This document shows positions 9,777-18,443 of a DNA stretch of 41,433 nucleotides, in pieces. The position numbers were made by a program, and so were the translations under genes. Position 1 is the stretch's first letter. Every line of letters starts with the position of its first letter. Source of the stretch: an uncultured Bradyrhizobium sp. (lineage in GTDB: Bacteria > Pseudomonadota > Alphaproteobacteria > Rhizobiales > Xanthobacteraceae). The stretch spans positions 1 to 41,433 of the forward strand of contig NZ_CAKZHY010000037.1 of the NCBI RefSeq assembly GCF_936928535.1, in the 5' to 3' direction. The notes beneath the pieces are model-generated. The model made no database searches. It saw only the letters and a program-made list of their open reading frames with translations, and had not been told where the DNA came from.

Positions 9777-11089
9777 CTTTCCTCCCCCTCACGCGGACGC
9801 GTCGCCCGCTCGACAAAGCCTTTCGCGAGCGCGTGATAGATCCCCTCCTCGCAGATCATCCGCGAGACGAAATGTGCGATCAGCGCGGCCGCCATCAGGG
9901 GCACGACCATGCCGTGATTGTCGGTCATCTCGGTCACGATCACGAAGGCGGTGATCGGCGCCTGCACGACGCCGGCGAAATACGAGACCATGCCGAGCAG
10001 CATGATCGCACCGAGCGGCGCGTCGTGGAAGAATGCAGCGACGTTGCTGCCGATGCCGGCGCCGATGGCGAGCGAGGGCGAAAAAATGCCGCCCGGTATG
10101 CCGCTGATCGCGGCGAAGCTCGTCGCCAGAAGCTTGAGCACGCCAAAATCCTGCGGCAGCGGGGTTCCGTGATCCAGCGCCGCTTTCACCTGAACGTACC
10201 CCGTGCCGTAGATGGTGTCGCCGGACACCAGGCCGCAAATCGCGACGGCGAAGCCGCAGGCAAAAGCGAACAACAGCGGATGGCCCTTGATCGCACGCCC
10301 GAGCGGGTTCTTGAAACCGCGAGCCATGGCGATGACGAGACGGCTGAACAGGCCGCCGGCAAGGCCGCCGACGACGCCGCAGGCCGGAACGGCCAGCCAG
10401 TCGGCGCCACGCGCCAGCGACATCGCGCTGCTGCCGAAATAGGCGTAATTGCCGGCCAGCGCGAGCGACGTCAGGCCGGCCGCGATGACGGCGGCAATGA
10501 TAAGACTGGATGTGCGGGTTTCGAACGCACGGCTCATCTCCTCGATGCCGAAGACGATTCCCGCGAGCGGCGTGTTGAAGGCCGCGGCGACGCCGGCGGC
10601 CGCACCGGCCAGGATCAATCCGGGCTGGCGGCGCGGCGAGACGCGACCGAGCGCGAACATGATGGAGGCGCCGACCTGAACGGTCGGCCCTTCCCGCCCG
10701 ACGGAGCCGCCGCACAACAGCCCAAACAGCGTGAGGATCATCTTGCCGATCGCGACCCGGATCGAGACCAGGCTCTCGCGCGCTGCCTGATCCGTCAGAT
10801 GCCGCGCGGCGATCGCCTGCGGGATGCCGCTGCCCTGGGCATTCGGAAACAGGCGGAGGGTCATATAGGCTGAGAGCATGAAGCCGAGTGGCGTCACCGC
10901 CAGCACGGCATAGCGCGACTTGGCCAGCAGAAGCGCAAAGGCGTACTGCGCGAGATCAGCGAGTTGCGCCAGCGCCACGGCTGCCGCGCCGACCCCGATC
11001 CCACCCAGCAGAAAAATCGCCCGCCGCTGCCAGCGCGCGGAGATCAGCCTGAACAGGCGTTTGTGGCGAGTCGAGAGGGGCCAGAGCAT
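9773..11089 (-). CDS. ClC-family chloride/proton antiporter
   Basis: The 438-residue polytopic inner-membrane protein carries all ClC anion-pathway motifs: 'GSGIPQ' (86-91), '[10 protein letters not shown]' (131-140), '[16 protein letters not shown]' and 'GIYHAL' with the central Tyr. The gating Glu133 in GREGP and Glu184 in 'GIEEM', matching the gate and internal proton glutamates of E. coli ClcA, are both present, so it is predicted to exchange Cl- for H+ rather than act as a channel. No CBS domains follow. It is the first gene of a coupled pair with hisC, an unexpected partnership. Confidence 0.92.
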   Translation of the reverse strand: MLWPLSTRHKRLFRLISARWQRRAIFLLGGIGVGAAAVALAQLADLAQYAFALLLAKSRYAVLAVTPLGFMLSAYMTLRLFPNAQGSGIPQAIAARHLTDQAARESLVSIRVAIGKMILTLFGLLCGGSVGREGPTVQVGASIMFALGRVSPRRQPGLILAGAAAGVAAAFNTPLAGIVFGIEEMSRAFETRTSSLIIAAVIAAGLTSLALAGNYAYFGSSAMSLARGADWLAVPACGVVGGLAGGLFSRLVIAMARGFKNPLGRAIKGHPLLFAFACGFAVAICGLVSGDTIYGTGYVQVKAALDHGTPLPQDFGVLKLLATSFAAISGIPGGIFSPSLAIGAGIGSNVAAFFHDAPLGAIMLLGMVSYFAGVVQAPITAFVIVTEMTDNHGMVVPLMAAALIAHFVSRMICEEGIYHALAKGFVERATRPREGEER

Positions 11090-11204
11090 GGAGGCCCCGT
11101 TTTAGCCCGTCTCGCCACGAATGAAAGGGGGCGCAAGCCAATGAAAGGGCGCACAAGAGCAGAGCAGCTAGGCTGGAACTCCGCCCCCAAGCCCGATCGC
11201 AGCC

Positions 11205-11993
11205 TTAAGCGATGGTGTTGACGATGCCGCCTTCCGCCCGCAACGCCGCGCCGTTGGTTGCCGATGCCTCCTTCGAGGCGACATAGACCACCATGTTGGC
11301 GATCTCGTCGACACTGGCAAAACGCTGGATCAGCGAGCTCGGCCGGTGCTGCCTGACGAAATTGGCGGCGGCCTCATCGACCGATTGTCCGTTCTGCTTT
11401 GCGAGATCCTTCACGAAGGTCTCGACACCCTCGGACATGGTCGGGCCCGGGAGCACCGAGTTCACGGTCACATTGGTCCCCTGGGTGAGCTGCGCGAGGC
11501 CACGCGCGACCGCGAGCTGGGCTGTCTTGCTCATACCGTAGTGAATCATCTCGGCGGGAATGTTGAGCCCGGACTCCGAGGAGATGAAGACGATGCGGCC
11601 CCAGTTGCGCTTCAACATGCCCTGCATGTAGGCGCGCGAGAGTCGCACGCCGCTCATCACATTGACCTCGAAGAAGCGGCTCCAGTCCTCGTCCGGAATC
11701 TCGAAAAAGCCCTTCGGCTCGAAGATGCCGGCATTGTTGATGAGGATGTCGACCTCGGGCAGTGCAGCGACAACCGCCTTGCAGCCCGCTGCGGTCGAGA
11801 CGTCAGCGGCGATGCCCCGCACCTTGGCACCCGTCCCTTCCAGCTTGCGCACGGCGGCATCGACCTTTTCCTGGCCGCGCCCGTTGATCACAACACTGGC
11901 GCCGGAAGCAGCAAGGCCCTTGGCGATGGCGTGGCCGATGCCCGCGGTCGAGCCGGTCACGAGGGCAGTCTTTCCGGAAAGGTCGATCCTCAT
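11205..11993 (-). CDS. Short-chain dehydrogenase/reductase
   Basis: This 262-residue classical SDR has the cofactor motif 'TGSTAGIG' (13-20), 'NNAG' (86-89) and the catalytic Ser139, Tyr152 and Lys156 ('HYGMSKTAQ'). 'NGRG' after the second strand favours NADP(H). The ATG at 11993 follows GGAG at 8 bases. It oxidises or reduces an unidentified hydroxyl/carbonyl substrate in the cytoplasm. It lies 80 bases after the cytochrome c gene on the same strand and could be cotranscribed. No substrate can be proposed. Confidence 0.9.
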   Translation of the reverse strand: MRIDLSGKTALVTGSTAGIGHAIAKGLAASGASVVINGRGQEKVDAAVRKLEGTGAKVRGIAADVSTAAGCKAVVAALPEVDILINNAGIFEPKGFFEIPDEDWSRFFEVNVMSGVRLSRAYMQGMLKRNWGRIVFISSESGLNIPAEMIHYGMSKTAQLAVARGLAQLTQGTNVTVNSVLPGPTMSEGVETFVKDLAKQNGQSVDEAAANFVRQHRPSSLIQRFASVDEIANMVVYVASKEASATNGAALRAEGGIVNTIA

Positions 11994-12073
11994 CAGTCAA
12001 TCTCCATTGCTGTTGACGGACATATCGTGCGTTGCCGAGCAGCTTCAATCGTCCCTCACCGATGCGTGAGGGT

Positions 12074-12910
12074 TCAGCTTTTCGGCGGAAGCGTCCGGAC
12101 GAACGCGACGATGGCATCGAGATCCTGGGCCGTCATGGTGGCGTAGCCAGCATAGGCCATCGGCGGCTTGAGCTTGCGACCGTCGCGCGCGACGCCTTGC
12201 GTAATCGCACGTTTGATTTCGTCATCGCTCCACTGCCCGAGGCCCGCCGCGGGATCCGAGGTGATGTTCGGCGAGACGGATTCACCCCACGGGCCTTTGA
12301 ACGTTCGACCGCCCTTGCCGCTGGCAGCAGCGAAATCGTGCACCACGGACGGCCCTTCCGGCGTGTGGCACTCCAGGCAATGCGCGATGGTCAGGAGATA
12401 GCGGCCGCGATCGAGCTTGTCGGACAGCTCCGCCTCGGTCGCCTGCTTGCCGGCATAGATCGGCATCTCCGGCTTCAGCGCGATCCTGTATTCCGGCGCG
12501 GGCGTCTCGCGGTGCACTGACGGCACCGAGCGCAAGTAAGCCGTGAGCGCATCGAGATCGCGCCCCGTGAGCACCGTGTAGAAGATGGTCGGCATGATCG
12601 GCGCAACGGTCGATCCATTCGGCCTGATACCGCTGACGAGGAAATGTTTCAGCTCGGCATCGCTCCAGTTGCCGATACCGGTGTCCTTGTCCGGCGTGAT
12701 GTTGGACGCGGTGACCTTGAAGGCGGGCTCGTCGAAAGTCTGCCCGCCAGAGAGCATCCGCGTCATGTCGAGGCCCTGCGGCCCGCGCGGCGTGTGGCAG
12801 TTGTTGCAGACCATCACGCTGCCAACGAGATAGGCACCGCGCTCGACCAGCGTCTCGGCTGATACAGGCGACATCAGCAGCGCCAGCGCGACCCAACAGG
12901 CCACCCTCAT
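12074..12910 (-). CDS. Periplasmic di-haem cytochrome c
   Basis: The ATG at 12910 has GGAGG 5 bases upstream; an in-frame TTG at 12922 would overlap that ribosome site. Residues 1-18 form a signal peptide ending 'SPVSA'. Two haem c attachment motifs follow, CNNCH (35-39) and CLECH (178-182), each in a class I cytochrome domain ('ASNITPDKDTGIGNWSD' and 'SPNITSDPAAGLGQWSDDEI'). This layout matches small cytochrome c subunits that accept electrons from membrane alcohol, aldehyde or gluconate dehydrogenases. No such dehydrogenase is adjacent, though an SDR gene follows. The donor and acceptor are unknown. Confidence 0.88.
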   Translation of the reverse strand: MRVACWVALALLMSPVSAETLVERGAYLVGSVMVCNNCHTPRGPQGLDMTRMLSGGQTFDEPAFKVTASNITPDKDTGIGNWSDAELKHFLVSGIRPNGSTVAPIMPTIFYTVLTGRDLDALTAYLRSVPSVHRETPAPEYRIALKPEMPIYAGKQATEAELSDKLDRGRYLLTIAHCLECHTPEGPSVVHDFAAASGKGGRTFKGPWGESVSPNITSDPAAGLGQWSDDEIKRAITQGVARDGRKLKPPMAYAGYATMTAQDLDAIVAFVRTLPPKS

Positions 12911-12979
12911 CGAAACCTCCAATCAAAATGCATTCGTCAAAAAACATCGTGCGCAGCATGAGAAATGGCTGCGGGATAC

Positions 12980-13009
12980 AAAAAAGCGGCACCCAGGGGC
13001 GCCGCTTTT
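12980..13009 (-). terminator. Rho-independent terminator after rplQ
   Basis: AAAAGCGGC (12982-12990) pairs with GCCGCTTTT (13001-13009); the inner CCC/GGG extends the stem. On the minus strand the hairpin ends in six T residues, 23 bases past the rplQ stop. This closes the whole ribosomal supercluster and can also work on the other strand. Confidence 0.9.
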
Positions 13010-13031
13010 GAAACGCTGATGTCGAGTTGGC

Positions 13032-13448
13032 TTACGCCGCCTCGGCTTCCTTCGCCTGCACCGGACCCGAGTCCTGGCCCTTGGCATCGACGTCGCGATC
13101 GACGAACTCGATCACGGCCATCGCCGCATTGTCGCCGTAGCGGAAGCCCGCCTTGATGATGCGGGTGTAGCCGCCCTGTCGATCCTTATAACGGGGCGCC
13201 AGCACGTCGAACAGCTTCTTGACCTGATCCTTGTCGCGCATCTCGGAGATGGCCTGGCGGCGCAGGGACAGGCCGCCCTTCTTGCCGAGGGTGACGAGCT
13301 TCTCGACGATCGGACGAAGCTCCTTGGCCTTGGGCAGCGTGGTGACGATCTGCTCGTGCTTGATCAGCGCGGCCGCCATGTTGGCGAACATCGCGCGGCG
13401 GTGCTCGGCCGTGCGGTTGAGCTTCCGATGAACCTTGCCGTGACGCAT
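13032..13448 (-). CDS. rplQ: Large-subunit ribosomal protein bL17
   Basis: This 138-residue protein begins '[20 protein letters not shown]' and has '[20 protein letters not shown]' and '[20 protein letters not shown]', the complete L17 core. A short acidic C-terminal tail adds about 15 residues compared with E. coli. L17 sits near the peptide exit tunnel of the 50S subunit. It is the last gene of the alpha operon, separated from rpoA by a 166-base gap containing a repeat element. Confidence 0.98.
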   Translation of the reverse strand: MRHGKVHRKLNRTAEHRRAMFANMAAALIKHEQIVTTLPKAKELRPIVEKLVTLGKKGGLSLRRQAISEMRDKDQVKKLFDVLAPRYKDRQGGYTRIIKAGFRYGDNAAMAVIEFVDRDVDAKGQDSGPVQAKEAEAA

Positions 13449-13529
13449 GTGTATAGTCCTTATTTAAAACTGCCGCGACGGTTCGTCGGACATGTTGCTC
13501 AGGTGGGCTGCCTGCGTTCGCCCTGGACG

Positions 13530-13608
13530 GTCATTCCGGACGGCGCGAAGCGACGATCCGGAATCTCGAGGTTCCCGGTTCGATGCTCGCGCATCGCCCC
13601 GGAACGAC
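13530..13608. repeat. Palindromic intergenic repeat between rpoA and rplQ
   Basis: GTCATTCCGG (13530-13539) is inverted as CCGGAACGAC (13599-13608) with one mismatch. Inside is a perfect hairpin CGATGC-TCGC-GCATCG (13581-13596). I recognise the 'GTCATTCCGG...CCGGAATCTCGAG...CCCCGGAA(T/C)GAC' pattern as a high-copy Bradyrhizobium repeat. It lies inside a transcribed operon and will fold in the mRNA. Confidence 0.7.
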
Positions 13609-13614
13609 GAATTC

Positions 13615-14646
13615 TCAGTAGTGATCTTCGAAGCGCTTGGCGAGTTCGTCGATGTTCTCCGGCGGCCAGCCCGGCACTTCCATGCCGAGGTGCAAACCCA
13701 TCTGAGCCAGCACTTCCTTGATCTCGTTCAGCGACTTGCGGCCGAAGTTCGGGGTGCGGAGCATTTCCGCTTCGCTCTTCTGCACGAGGTCGCCGATGTA
13801 GACGATGTTGTCGTTCTTCAGGCAGTTGGCCGAACGAACCGACAGCTCGAGCTCGTCCACCTTCTTGAGGAAGGCCGGGTTGAAGGCGAGGTCCGGGATG
13901 ATCTCCTGGGCGACTTCCTTGCGCGGCTCTTCGAAGTTGACGAACACGTTGAGCTGATCCTGCAGGATGCGGGCGGCGTAAGCCACCGAGTCATCCGGCG
14001 AGATCGCGCCGTTGGTCTCGATCGTCATGGTCAGCTTGTCATAGTCGAGGATCTGGCCCTCGCGGGTGTTCTCGACCTTGTAGGAGACCTTGCGGACCGG
14101 CGAATACAGGCTGTCGACCGGGATCAGGCCGATCGGCGCGTCTTCGGGACGGTTGCGCTCGGCGGGCACGTAGCCCTTGCCGGTCGAGACCGTGAACTCC
14201 ATGCGGATCTCGGCGCCCTCGTCGAGGGTGCAGATCTGCAGGTCCGGGTTGAGCACGACGACGTCGCCCACGGTCTGGATGTCGCCGGCGGTGACGACGC
14301 CCGGGCCGGACTTCTTCACGACCATGCGCTTGGGGCCTTCGCCCTGCATCTTGATCGAGATGTCCTTGATGTTGAGCACGATGTCGGTGACGTCCTCACG
14401 GACGCCAGCGATCGAGGAGAACTCGTGCAGCACGCCGTCGATATGCACCGACTGCACCGCTGCGCCCTGGAGCGAAGAGAGCAGGATGCGGCGCAGCGCG
14501 TTGCCGAGCGTCTGGCCGAAACCGCGCTCGAGCGGCTCCGCGACGATGGTCGCGAAACGCGAGGAGTCGCTGCCAGGCGTAACCTGGAGCTTGTTCGGCC
14601 GAATCAGTTCTTGCCAATTTTTCTGGATCGTCACTGTTTCACCCAT
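13615..14646 (-). CDS. rpoA: RNA polymerase alpha subunit
   Basis: The ATG at 14646 gives a 343-residue protein beginning '[20 protein letters not shown]'. The N-terminal dimerisation domain (about 1-235) has '[20 protein letters not shown]'; the C-terminal DNA- and activator-binding domain has '[20 protein letters not shown]' and '[16 protein letters not shown]'. Alpha nucleates core polymerase assembly and contacts UP elements. It is the third gene of the rpsM-rpsK-rpoA-rplQ unit. Frame upstream of 14646 remains open but has no family sequence. Confidence 0.99.
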   Translation of the reverse strand: MGETVTIQKNWQELIRPNKLQVTPGSDSSRFATIVAEPLERGFGQTLGNALRRILLSSLQGAAVQSVHIDGVLHEFSSIAGVREDVTDIVLNIKDISIKMQGEGPKRMVVKKSGPGVVTAGDIQTVGDVVVLNPDLQICTLDEGAEIRMEFTVSTGKGYVPAERNRPEDAPIGLIPVDSLYSPVRKVSYKVENTREGQILDYDKLTMTIETNGAISPDDSVAYAARILQDQLNVFVNFEEPRKEVAQEIIPDLAFNPAFLKKVDELELSVRSANCLKNDNIVYIGDLVQKSEAEMLRTPNFGRKSLNEIKEVLAQMGLHLGMEVPGWPPENIDELAKRFEDHY

Positions 14647-14758
14647 ACAGGCCAGTCGATTTGAAAATTCAAATACTGGCGTTGGAGAAAGGCCGCAGAC
14701 CAAGCCCGCGGCTTCTTAAAAAGAGCATCGCGGGCACTACAGCGCCCGCAACTTCGTA

Positions 14759-15148
14759 TCAGACGCGCCGACGCTTGCGCGGACGGCAACCGTTGTGCGG
14801 GATCGTGGTCACGTCGCGGATCGAGGTGACGGTGAAGCCCGCAGCCTGCAGCGCGCGGAGCGCCGACTCACGGCCCGAACCGGGACCGGCGACTTCGACT
14901 TCCAGCGTGCGCATGCCGTGTTCCTGAGCCTTCTTGGACACGTCTTCAGCGGCGACCTGCGCGGCATACGGGGTCGACTTGCGCGAGCCCTTGAAGCCCA
15001 TCGTACCCGCGGATGACCAGGCAATCGTGTTGCCCTGCGCGTCGGTGATGGTGATGGTCGTGTTGTTGAAGGACGAGTTCACGTGCGCGACGCCGGAGGC
15101 GATGTTCTTGCGCTCACGACGACGAACGCGGGTGGCTTCCTTGCCCAT
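14759..15148 (-). CDS. rpsK: Small-subunit ribosomal protein uS11
   Basis: This 129-residue protein has '[20 protein letters not shown]', '[19 protein letters not shown]' and the C-terminal '[16 protein letters not shown]', all typical of S11. It forms part of the 30S platform near the mRNA exit. Full length. It follows rpsM after 123 bases that include a hairpin, and precedes rpoA by 112 bases. Confidence 0.98.
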   Translation of the reverse strand: MGKEATRVRRRERKNIASGVAHVNSSFNNTTITITDAQGNTIAWSSAGTMGFKGSRKSTPYAAQVAAEDVSKKAQEHGMRTLEVEVAGPGSGRESALRALQAAGFTVTSIRDVTTIPHNGCRPRKRRRV

Positions 15149-15219
15149 AGAGTACCTTTCCTGAAGATCTCAAACGCCGCCGTAATGCCAGCGGCTACAC
15201 CTGATGGAACGAAAGGCGC

Positions 15220-15248
15220 GCGGCGAACAGGTCTCCCCGATTCGCCGC
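15220..15248 (-). other. Intercistronic hairpin between rpsM and rpsK
   Basis: GCGGCGAA (15220-15227) and TTCGCCGC (15241-15248) form a perfect 8-base stem with a 13-base loop just after the rpsM stop. There is no T-tract, so it is more likely an mRNA-stabilising or processing element than a terminator. Confidence 0.4.
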
Positions 15249-15271
15249 ACGCCGCGATTGGAATAGAAAAC

Positions 15272-15640
15272 TTACTTCTTCTTGCCGGCGATGGCCTTGG
15301 CCGGACCCTTGCGCGTACGCGCATTGGTGTGGGTGCGCTGACCGCGCACCGGCAGACCGCGACGATGACGCAGGCCGCGATAGCAGCCGAGGTCCATCAG
15401 ACGCTTGATGTTGATACCGACTTCACGACGCAGGTCGCCCTCGACGAGATAGTCGCGGTCGATCACTTCGCGGATCTGGAGCACTTCAGCGTCGCTGAGC
15501 TGATTGACGCGACGATCCTCGGGGATCTTCACCTTTTCGAGGATCTCGCCAGCGATCTTCTGGCCGATGCCATGGATGTACTGGAGCGCGATCAGCACGC
15601 GCTTGTTGGTCGGAATGTTCACGCCGGCAATACGGGCCAC
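15272..15640 (-). CDS. rpsM: Small-subunit ribosomal protein uS13
   Basis: The 122-residue protein starts with GTG at 15640, preceded by AGGAG at 8 bases, and reads '(M)[19 protein letters not shown]'. It contains '[14 protein letters not shown]', '[20 protein letters not shown]' and the basic Lys-rich tail that reaches the P-site tRNA. S13 sits in the 30S head and forms bridges to the 50S subunit. It is the first gene of the alpha operon, with its own promoter candidate at 15793-15822. Confidence 0.98.
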   Translation of the reverse strand: MARIAGVNIPTNKRVLIALQYIHGIGQKIAGEILEKVKIPEDRRVNQLSDAEVLQIREVIDRDYLVEGDLRREVGINIKRLMDLGCYRGLRHRRGLPVRGQRTHTNARTRKGPAKAIAGKKK

Positions 15641-15786
15641 GGCCTTCTCTCCTGTTGCCGATCCCTCGTCAGGAATCGGGCTTTAAGTGCTTATGTTTCT
15701 CGGGCAGGTGTTCACAAACGCGAACACGACGCCCACCCCTGGTCTTCCTGGGGCCCGGCATCGTTTGAAACTATCCGACTTGGATG
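15641..15786 (-). promoter_or_regulatory. Structured leader of the alpha operon
   Basis: The roughly 146-base leader between the predicted promoter and the rpsM GTG holds two hairpins: GTGTTCGC-GTTT-GTGAACAC on the minus strand (15708-15727, one G-U pair) and CCCCAGG-AAGA-CCAGGGG (15736-15753, one mismatch). Ribosomal operon leaders are often autoregulated by one of their products; that role here is inference. Confidence 0.4.
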
Positions 15787-15792
15787 CGGGGC

Positions 15793-15822
15793 TTATTAAG
15801 GGATTCAGGGGGCTTTCGTCAA
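15793..15822 (-). promoter_or_regulatory. Sigma-70-type promoter for rpsM-rpsK-rpoA-rplQ
   Basis: On the minus strand, TTGACG (15817-15822) and TAATAA (15793-15798) are separated by 18 bases, starting 7 bases after the adk stop. Both hexamers are close to consensus and rare in this GC-rich context, so it is a good candidate for an internal alpha-operon promoter. Confidence 0.6.
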
Positions 15823-15828
15823 CCGCCG

Positions 15829-16686
15829 CTAGCGCTTAGCTCGCTTTTTCGTGACCTTTTTTGCGGCCTTTTTGGCACCTTTTTTGACGGCCCCTTTGGC
15901 AGTCTTTTTGACCACTTTCTTGGTCGTTTTCTTGGTTGCCTTCTTGGCTGCTTTCTTGGCGCCTTTCACGGCCTTTTTGGCGGATTTGGCTGTCTTTTTG
16001 GCTGATTTCGCCGGCGTTTTGGCCGCTTTGGCCTTTTTGGCCCCCGTCTTGGCGGGTGCCGCCTTGGCCGCGCTGCGGACGTGGGTCTTGGGCTCGACCG
16101 CGCCCAGCGCCAGGAGTTGGCGGTGGACGGCGCGGGTCACCTCGTCGATGGCCATCATGCCGTCGATGGTCGAGAGCTTGCGGCGCTCGGAATAGTAGTG
16201 AATCAGCGGTTCGGTCTGGCTGCGGTAGCTGGCCAGCCGCTTGGTCAGGACCTCGGGGGTGTCGTCGAGGCGGACCTCCTCCCCGCGCTCCCGCATCTGG
16301 GCGACGCGTGTCTCGACGCGACTCAGCAGCGCGCTCTCGTTGACGCGGAGCTCGATCACGGCGTCGAGCTTGAGGTGCTTGTGCCGGAGCAGATTGTCGA
16401 GCGCCTCGGCCTGCGGCACGGTGCGCGGGAAACCGTCCAGGATGAAGCCCTGCTTGGCGTCCGGCTGATCGATGCGATCGGAGATGATCCCCACCACCAC
16501 GTCGTCAGGCACGAGTCCGCCGCCGGCCATGATCTCCTTGGCCTTCAGACCGACCGGCGTTCCCGCCGCGACGGCTGCACGCAACATCTCGCCGGTCGAG
16601 AGCTGGACGATGCCATAGCGCTGCACCAGAAGTTGCGCCTGGGTCCCCTTGCCCGACCCCGGCGGTCCCAGAAGTATAATTCTCAT
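15829..16686 (-). CDS. adk: Adenylate kinase with a histone H1-like C-terminal tail
   Basis: The ATG at 16686 gives 285 residues. Residues 1-200 are a complete short-type adenylate kinase: P-loop '[10 protein letters not shown]' (8-17), 'LSTGEMLR', '[10 protein letters not shown]' (80-89), a short lid without zinc Cys, and '[20 protein letters not shown]'. It catalyses ATP + AMP = 2 ADP. Residues 203-285 are an unusual tail with about 33 Lys in 83 residues, in KK-A-AKK-type repeats, like histone H1 or AlgP C-termini. Ordinary enzymes stop near residue 190-215. The tail may bind nucleic acid or ribosomes; this is not shown. It sits between secY and rpsM, the usual place, but 275 bases after secY. 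Confidence 0.96.
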   Translation of the reverse strand: MRIILLGPPGSGKGTQAQLLVQRYGIVQLSTGEMLRAAVAAGTPVGLKAKEIMAGGGLVPDDVVVGIISDRIDQPDAKQGFILDGFPRTVPQAEALDNLLRHKHLKLDAVIELRVNESALLSRVETRVAQMRERGEEVRLDDTPEVLTKRLASYRSQTEPLIHYYSERRKLSTIDGMMAIDEVTRAVHRQLLALGAVEPKTHVRSAAKAAPAKTGAKKAKAAKTPAKSAKKTAKSAKKAVKGAKKAAKKATKKTTKKVVKKTAKGAVKKGAKKAAKKVTKKRAKR

Positions 16687-16784
16687 CGGCGTACGCCCCC
16701 CGATTGGTGAGCGACAGGTCGCGCACCCGTGTTTGAAAGTTTGACAACAGTGCAAACCACAATCGGCGCCGCACCGCTACCCAT

Positions 16785-16814
16785 ATCATAGGGGAGCAAA
16801 TGCCCGGACGCCAA
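16785..16814 (-). promoter_or_regulatory. Candidate promoter for adk
   Basis: On the minus strand, TTGGCG (16809-16814), an 18-base spacer and TATGAT (16785-16790) lie about 100 bases upstream of adk. The wide secY-adk gap supports an independent start. Hexamers match moderately. Confidence 0.4.
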
Positions 16815-16899
16815 GAAGGCCTTTGAAATCAGGGATTGCGCTGCAGTGAGAGCAGCTCTTCCGATGAGTGGGAATGACCGACGGATCGCCTCGGTGGGC

Positions 16900-16945
16900 G
16901 CCGCGCATCAGTTGCGCGGCGAATCGGCGGCGCAGATGCGCCGCC
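16900..16945 (-). other. Two hairpins downstream of secY
   Basis: GCCGCGCA (16900-16907) pairs with TGCGCGGC (16913-16920), and GGCGGCGCA (16926-16934) with TGCGCCGCC (16937-16945). Both stems are perfect and begin 17 bases after the secY stop. There is no T-tract, so they may be 3' stabilisers, a processing site or a weak terminator before adk. Confidence 0.45.
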
Positions 16946-16961
16946 TTCATGGACGTGCCGC

Positions 16962-18293
16962 TTAGCGGCGACGGCCCCGCAGCTTCGACTTGCGGATCAG
17001 TCCTTCGTACTGATGGGCCAGCAGATAGCCCTGCACCTGCGCAACCGTATCCATGGTGACACTGACCACGATCAGCAGCGACGTGCCGCCGAAGTAGAAC
17101 GGCACCGATGCGTAGGAGATCAGGATCTCCGGGATCAAGCAGACGATCGCGAGATAGATCGCGCCCAGCACGGTGATGCGCGACAGCACGTAGTCGATAT
17201 ATTCCGCGGTGCGCTCGCCCGGACGGATGCCCGGAATGAAGCCGCCATGCTTCTTCAGATTGTCTGCGGTCTCGGTCGGGTTGAACACGATCGCGGTGTA
17301 GAAGAAGGCGAAGAACACGATCAGCGCGAGATAGAGCACCAGGAACAGCGGGCGGCCGTGGCCGAGCTGGGTGGTGATCCACTGGAACCATTCCGGTCCC
17401 TTGCCCGCGTTGAAGTTCGCAACCGTGGTCGGCAGCAGCAGCAGCGAGGACGCGAAGATCGGCGGGATCACGCCCGAGGTGTTGAGCTTGAGCGGCAGAT
17501 GCGAGGACTGGCCCTCGAACATCTTGTTGCCGACCTGACGCTTCGGATACTGGATCAGGAGCCGGCGCTGGGCACGCTCCATGAACACGATGAAGGCGAT
17601 CACGGCGACCGCCATCACGATAACGACCAGGATCAGGCCGGTCGACATCGCGCCCTGACGGCCGAGCTCGAGCATGTTGGCGAGCGCTGCGGGCAGCTCC
17701 GCGACGATGCCGGAGAGAATGATCAGCGAGATGCCGTTGCCGATGCCGCGCGAGGTGATCTGCTCGCCCAGCCACATCAGGAACATGGTGCCGCCGGTCA
17801 GCGTGATCGCGGTGGAGAGACGGAAGAACATGCCGGGGTCGCTGACGACGTTGCCGGCGCCTTCGAGGCCGACCGCGATGCCGTAGGACTGGAACGCGGC
17901 CAGGATCACCGTCAGGTAGCGGGTGTACTGGTTCAGCGTCTTGCGGCCCGCCTCACCTTCCTTCTTCAGCGCCTCGAGCTGCGGCGAGACGGTGGTGAGG
18001 AGCTGGATGATGATCGAGGCCGAGATGTACGGCATGATGTTCAGCGCGAAGATCGCCATGCGGTGGATGCCGCCGCCGGCGAACATGTTGAACATGCCGA
18101 GGATGCCGCCTGCCTGCGACTTGAACACCTGCTCCCAGATGTTGGGATCGATGCCGGGCAGCGGGATGTAGGTTCCGAGCCGATAAACGAGCAGCGCACC
18201 CAGGGTGAACCAGATGCGCTTCTTCAGTTCGTCGGCCTTGGCGAACGCGCCGAAATTGAGATTGGCTGCCAGTTGTTCCGCTGCTGAGGCCAT
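16962..18293 (-). CDS. secY: SecY, translocon channel subunit
   Basis: The 443-residue protein is a ten-helix inner-membrane protein beginning 'MASAAEQLAANLNFGAFAKA'. It has 'LGTYIPLPGIDPNIWEQVF', the plug region near 'GGGIHRMAIFALNIMPYISA', 'RYLTVILAAFQSYGIAVGLE' and the cytosolic loop 'IRPGERTAEYIDYVLSRITV' that contacts SecA and the ribosome. It forms the SecYEG protein-conducting channel. GGGAG precedes the start. It follows rplO by about 150 bases as in other spc operons; rpmJ is absent after it, as in most alphaproteobacteria. Confidence 0.99.
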   Translation of the reverse strand: MASAAEQLAANLNFGAFAKADELKKRIWFTLGALLVYRLGTYIPLPGIDPNIWEQVFKSQAGGILGMFNMFAGGGIHRMAIFALNIMPYISASIIIQLLTTVSPQLEALKKEGEAGRKTLNQYTRYLTVILAAFQSYGIAVGLEGAGNVVSDPGMFFRLSTAITLTGGTMFLMWLGEQITSRGIGNGISLIILSGIVAELPAALANMLELGRQGAMSTGLILVVIVMAVAVIAFIVFMERAQRRLLIQYPKRQVGNKMFEGQSSHLPLKLNTSGVIPPIFASSLLLLPTTVANFNAGKGPEWFQWITTQLGHGRPLFLVLYLALIVFFAFFYTAIVFNPTETADNLKKHGGFIPGIRPGERTAEYIDYVLSRITVLGAIYLAIVCLIPEILISYASVPFYFGGTSLLIVVSVTMDTVAQVQGYLLAHQYEGLIRKSKLRGRRR

Positions 18294-18411
18294 ATTGGAC
18301 TTTCTCCCGCCGCCTTTTGCGCCGTCATACCCGCGGCCGGGCTATTTTAGCGGACGCCGGACATTATCTGGGGCTTCGGCTTCGATAAGTCCATCGTCCC
18401 GCATGCGCAAA

Positions 18412-18430
18412 GGCCCGCGAGGCGCGGGCC
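18412..18430 (-). other. Hairpin between rplO and secY
   Basis: GGCCCGCG (18412-18419) and CGCGGGCC (18423-18430) form a perfect 8-base stem with a 3-base loop, 13 bases beyond the rplO stop. Only three T residues follow on the minus strand, so any termination would be partial. Confidence 0.45.
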
Positions 18431-18443
18431 AATGACGCAGTTG

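Noticed and set aside
11100..11150. Direct repeat AATGAAAGGG upstream of the ClC gene
   Set aside because: Two short copies only, with no symmetry or promoter context; likely chance.
16786..17775. Minus-strand open frame of about 330 codons overlapping secY
   Set aside because: It is out of frame with secY on the same strand; secY shows a full-length family match, so the other frame is a shadow. The part beyond secY (16786-16961) holds hairpins and a promoter candidate instead.
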